NCBI GenBank assembly: GCA_017501125.1
Contig: JAFVXN010000143.1
Location: 1-8,234 of the forward strand
Direction: 5' to 3'
Source of the DNA: Clostridia bacterium
GTDB lineage: Bacteria; Bacillota; Clostridia; Christensenellales; Borkfalkiaceae
Length of the DNA stretch: 8,234 nt
Below, in pieces: positions 5,635 through 8,234 of the stretch. Each line of letters starts with the position of its first letter. Position 1 is the stretch's first letter. The position numbers and the translations under genes were made by a program. Under the pieces are notes generated by a model. It searched no databases, was not told where the DNA came from, and saw nothing but the letters and a program-made list of their open reading frames with translations.

Positions 5635-7590
5635 ATGATAAATGCACTTGATAAAAAATGGAAGGAATTTTTATACGGCTTTGCAGGATTCGGCCCCAAC
5701 CTCTTGATGGTCTTGATGGGCGCGTACTGGTCGGACGCCATCAACCCTGCGGCAATCAGCACGTCTGATTCCGTTGCGTACATGGCAATCGGTGGTGCGG
5801 AAAAGATTTGCTTTATTCTTCCGTTTTTGTTTCCTATATTGTTTGCAATAGCAAAGACGTTCGACGGATTCGTCGACGTGCCTTTGGCACACGTCACGGA
5901 CACGCTGTCGACCAAATGGGGTAGAAGAAGACCTGGTATCCTCGTGTCGATGATACCGATGATTGTCTCTTTTGCTTTCTGCTGGTGGATGCCGTTCAGT
6001 TTCGTAGGCGGTGAGGCGGCGCAGACGATTAACACGATTTGGGCGATTTTCTGGGCGATGGTATTTTTCGCCTCCTATACGATGTGCTTGATTGCTTACT
6101 ACGGATCCCTTTCGACGACCTGTATCAACGAAGCGCAACGTCTTCGCGTATCGGGATATAAGTCCTTCTTCGATACCATTTCTTATGCGTTCGTGTACGC
6201 GCTTATTCCCGTCGTTTTGCAAGGGTTGCACGCGGCGTTTGATAGCATAGGATTCCAATTCCGCATCGACCATTTCGTGTTCTGTTTGATGCCGTTAATG
6301 CTCACGATGCTTATCCCCCTGTTTATGATTAAAGAAGGGGAAAAATACGGCTATCCCGAGAATAACGGTCCTGCGGCAGAGACGGTGTCTTTTGGCGAAA
6401 GTTTGAAGTTGACCTTTAAGAGCAAGGTCTTTATGACGTGGATTGCCATCAACACCGTATCCTTCTTCGGGCTGAATATGTTCCTCGTGTCCATGAACGC
6501 CTTGATTATGGGCGGTATGGGTATGGGCGGTCTGGGTATGACGATTCTCAATACCTGTGCGTTCGCACCCGTGCCCGTGATGCTTTACTTATTCAACAAA
6601 ATCAAAGCCAAGAAAGGGGTTAGATTTACCTATCAAACCTGCTTGGTTTCCTTCTCCATTGCGATTTTGACCTTCTTCTTCGGCTCCAACTTTATCCTTG
6701 GCAGCGGCAACTACGCGGCAAAATACATCATCGGCTGTCTTGGCGGTATCTGCGGCAGTTGGGCGATCGGCGCCTTCTTTATGATGTCTTACCTCGTCCC
6801 TACACAGGTTTCGGGCGTGGAAGAAAAGTTGACGGGCAAGAACCACTCCGCGATGTACTTTGCGGTGCAGGCGCTCTTTAGTTCCCTCGTGTCGGCGGCG
6901 GGCTCTTGGATATACGAGACCATCAAGATGCTTTGGATTAGCAAAGACGCGGCAGGCGTGCAATGGGCGGAGACGGACGTAGAGGCAAGGGTTTTGTTCG
7001 GGCTTGCGGCAGACGGTCAGGTATTCAACCTCGGCGTTATGATGATTCCCTTTATCGTATGCGCGGCGTGCCTTGCGGGCTTTATCATCGCCTTCAAGTT
7101 CCCCAAAGATCTCTCGCCGAGATACGTCGCAATGGCGATGAAAAAGACCAACCCCGACCTTGATATCTCTATGGTGGACGAACACGAAGAGGGGGAGGAT
7201 AAGAGTGAAATCATCTTCGTCCAAATCGGTCTTTCTATTTTGTCTGGTTTCATCTTCGGCTTTATCTGGCTTGCGTTCCTCTTTAAGTCGGTGAAGGAAT
7301 TGACGAAAAAATACAACAATATTTTGGCGTGGGCGCTTAGCGCTTTCGTGCCTTTTGCCTCCATCTTCTTTGCGTTGAAAGCGAATAAGGAATTGCTCGC
7401 TGTAGCGAAAGAGAACGGGGTCAAAATGAGCGACAAAAAGGTGTTGTATATCATCTTAGGGATAATCTTCCCGATTATGCCCGTCAACGTCGTTTCCCTT
7501 GCCGTTATGCAAAGAGACGTCAATAGGTTGTACGGCGCAGGCGTTGTCGAGCCCGTCATCGAAGAGGAAGAGGTCGCGGTAGAGGCGTAA
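5635..7590 (+). CDS. GPH/MFS-type transporter with an extra three-helix C-terminal domain
   Basis: A 651-residue membrane protein. Residues 1 to about 490 are a 12-helix transporter of the glycoside-pentoside-hexuronide:cation symporter branch of MFS. Between helices 2 and 3 is the family motif, KTFDGFVDVPLAHVTD at 74-89 then WGRRRPG at 95-101, with D77, D81 and D89 in the expected places. An acidic linker (about 506-524, rich in D/E) leads to a second domain with helices at about 525-550, 562-582 and 602-625. Its pattern (AWALSAFVPFASIFFALKA, then SDKKVLYIILGI, then MQRDVNRLYGA) resembles DUF4234-like membrane domains. The C-terminus is acidic. GPH proteins are usually 450-500 residues, so the tail is unusual. 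The start is ATG 5635 with AGGAGGA seven bases upstream, 25 bases after the ligase. Despite the GPH name, context suggests a lipid or lysolipid rather than a sugar; this is inference. Confidence 0.85.
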   Translation: MINALDKKWKEFLYGFAGFGPNLLMVLMGAYWSDAINPAAISTSDSVAYMAIGGAEKICFILPFLFPILFAIAKTFDGFVDVPLAHVTDTLSTKWGRRRPGILVSMIPMIVSFAFCWWMPFSFVGGEAAQTINTIWAIFWAMVFFASYTMCLIAYYGSLSTTCINEAQRLRVSGYKSFFDTISYAFVYALIPVVLQGLHAAFDSIGFQFRIDHFVFCLMPLMLTMLIPLFMIKEGEKYGYPENNGPAAETVSFGESLKLTFKSKVFMTWIAINTVSFFGLNMFLVSMNALIMGGMGMGGLGMTILNTCAFAPVPVMLYLFNKIKAKKGVRFTYQTCLVSFSIAILTFFFGSNFILGSGNYAAKYIIGCLGGICGSWAIGAFFMMSYLVPTQVSGVEEKLTGKNHSAMYFAVQALFSSLVSAAGSWIYETIKMLWISKDAAGVQWAETDVEARVLFGLAADGQVFNLGVMMIPFIVCAACLAGFIIAFKFPKDLSPRYVAMAMKKTNPDLDISMVDEHEEGEDKSEIIFVQIGLSILSGFIFGFIWLAFLFKSVKELTKKYNNILAWALSAFVPFASIFFALKANKELLAVAKENGVKMSDKKVLYIILGIIFPIMPVNVVSLAVMQRDVNRLYGAGVVEPVIEEEEVAVEA

Positions 7591-8234
7591 TGCACGGGTT
7601 TGTACATTGGTTTATTAAAATAACGGGTTGGATTCCTTTCGGGCTCGCCTTTCGTAATAAGACCTATTACGAGGATAAAAAGGCGAAACCCAGCAAAGTA
7701 AAGGGCAAGGCGATTATCGTCTCCAACCATTATAGCGTATGGGATTATCCCGCCCTGATGTTTGCGATTCCTGGGCGGACCCTCCGTTGTCAGGTTGCGG
7801 AACTCATGTTCCGCAAAAACCCTTTTATGACCCTTTTAATGAAGGCGATGGGTGCGGTGAAGGTGGATAGGGATACGCACAATTTTGCCTTTATTGAAAA
7901 GAGCGAAAAGATACTAAATAAAGGCGGGACGATGCTGATTTTTCCCGAATCGCGTATCCCTAGACCTGAGGAAGAAAAACCGTTGCCCTTTAAGCCGAGT
8001 GCGGTCATGATTGCACTCGAGACGGGCGCGCCCGTGATTCCCGTCGCCGTCAACGGCTCCTATTTCAACAAAAGACCGTCTAGGGTTTTAATCGGCAAGC
8101 CCATTGACCTTAGCGAGTGGTACGATGTGGCGTTGTCGAAAAAGGAAAACGTGGCAAGAATCAACGATAGATTAAGAGACAAGGTTGTAGAATTAAAGCA
8201 TGAACTCGAAAAAAGAGAAAAAGAAGAAAAAGAA
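7590..8234 (+). CDS. PlsC/Aas-family acyltransferase, 3' end beyond the window
   Basis: An open frame from ATG 7590 to the window edge, 215 residues without a stop. It belongs to the glycerophospholipid acyltransferase (LPLAT) family, which moves an acyl group onto a lysolipid or glycerol-phosphate at the membrane. Visible motifs are NHYSVWD at 46-52 (the catalytic HX4D, H47 and D52), GAVKVDRD at 88-95, FPESRI at 118-123 and GAPVIPVAVNG at 146-156. The third block differs from the common FPEGTR and is closer to the FPEGRI form that I recall for Aas. A hydrophobic N-terminus (about 4-20) may anchor it. The visible C-terminus becomes highly charged (KHELEKREKEEKE). The ATG shares one base with the transporter stop (TAATG), with GAGG at 7582-7585, indicating translational coupling. 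1-acylglycerol-3-phosphate acyltransferase is the main alternative role. Confidence 0.9.
   Translation, partial: MHGFVHWFIKITGWIPFGLAFRNKTYYEDKKAKPSKVKGKAIIVSNHYSVWDYPALMFAIPGRTLRCQVAELMFRKNPFMTLLMKAMGAVKVDRDTHNFAFIEKSEKILNKGGTMLIFPESRIPRPEEEKPLPFKPSAVMIALETGAPVIPVAVNGSYFNKRPSRVLIGKPIDLSEWYDVALSKKENVARINDRLRDKVVELKHELEKREKEEKE

Noticed and set aside
5635..7590. Sugar symporter for glycoside use
   Set aside because: The GPH motif would allow it, but no glycosidase, sugar kinase or sugar regulator lies nearby, and the flanking genes are acyl-lipid enzymes; kept only as an alternative.

Overview
The window looks like chromosomal DNA of an uncultured, probably gut-type, member of the Bacillota (Clostridia). 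This rests on strong AGGAGG-type ribosome binding sites, classic TTGACA/TATAAT-like promoters with TGn extensions, GTG/ATG starts, Rho-independent terminators with U-tracts, and the gene families present. The taxonomic guess is inference only. No rRNA, tRNA, CRISPR array, insertion sequence or phage gene was seen.

Layout. (1) Bases 1-322 hold no credible gene. They contain AT-rich interlocking inverted repeats, a strong bidirectional-looking terminator at 115-150 for something upstream, two copies of a CGCGTACGCG palindrome, and a good extended -10 promoter at 248-276. (2) Bases 323-2524 are a two-gene purine salvage operon: an AzgA/PbuG-type purine permease (NCS2) followed 12 bases later by hypoxanthine phosphoribosyltransferase, closed by a terminator shared with the convergent gene behind it. 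Together they would import hypoxanthine/guanine and trap it as IMP/GMP. (3) Bases 2569-3430 are a divergent pair: a 70-residue XRE-type repressor on the minus strand and a 174-residue four-helix membrane protein of unknown function on the plus strand. The membrane-protein promoter has a perfect inverted repeat exactly between its -35 and -10, with a degenerate second copy 29 bases away beside the repressor start. (4) Bases 3543 to the window end are a lipid-related operon driven by a TTGACA/TAGAAT promoter: a long-chain acyl-AMP ligase fused to its own carrier-protein domain; a GPH/MFS-type transporter with an extra three-helix C-terminal domain; and, overlapping it by one base, a PlsC-family acyltransferase that runs off the window edge.

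The most interesting item is region 4. In Escherichia coli and relatives, lysophospholipid re-acylation uses LplT (an MFS flippase) and Aas (an acyltransferase fused to an acyl-ACP synthetase). Here the same three activities appear as separate genes with different fusions: ligase+carrier, transporter+extra membrane domain, and free acyltransferase. A lysolipid uptake/re-acylation system is therefore a reasonable hypothesis, but the substrate is not shown by sequence alone.
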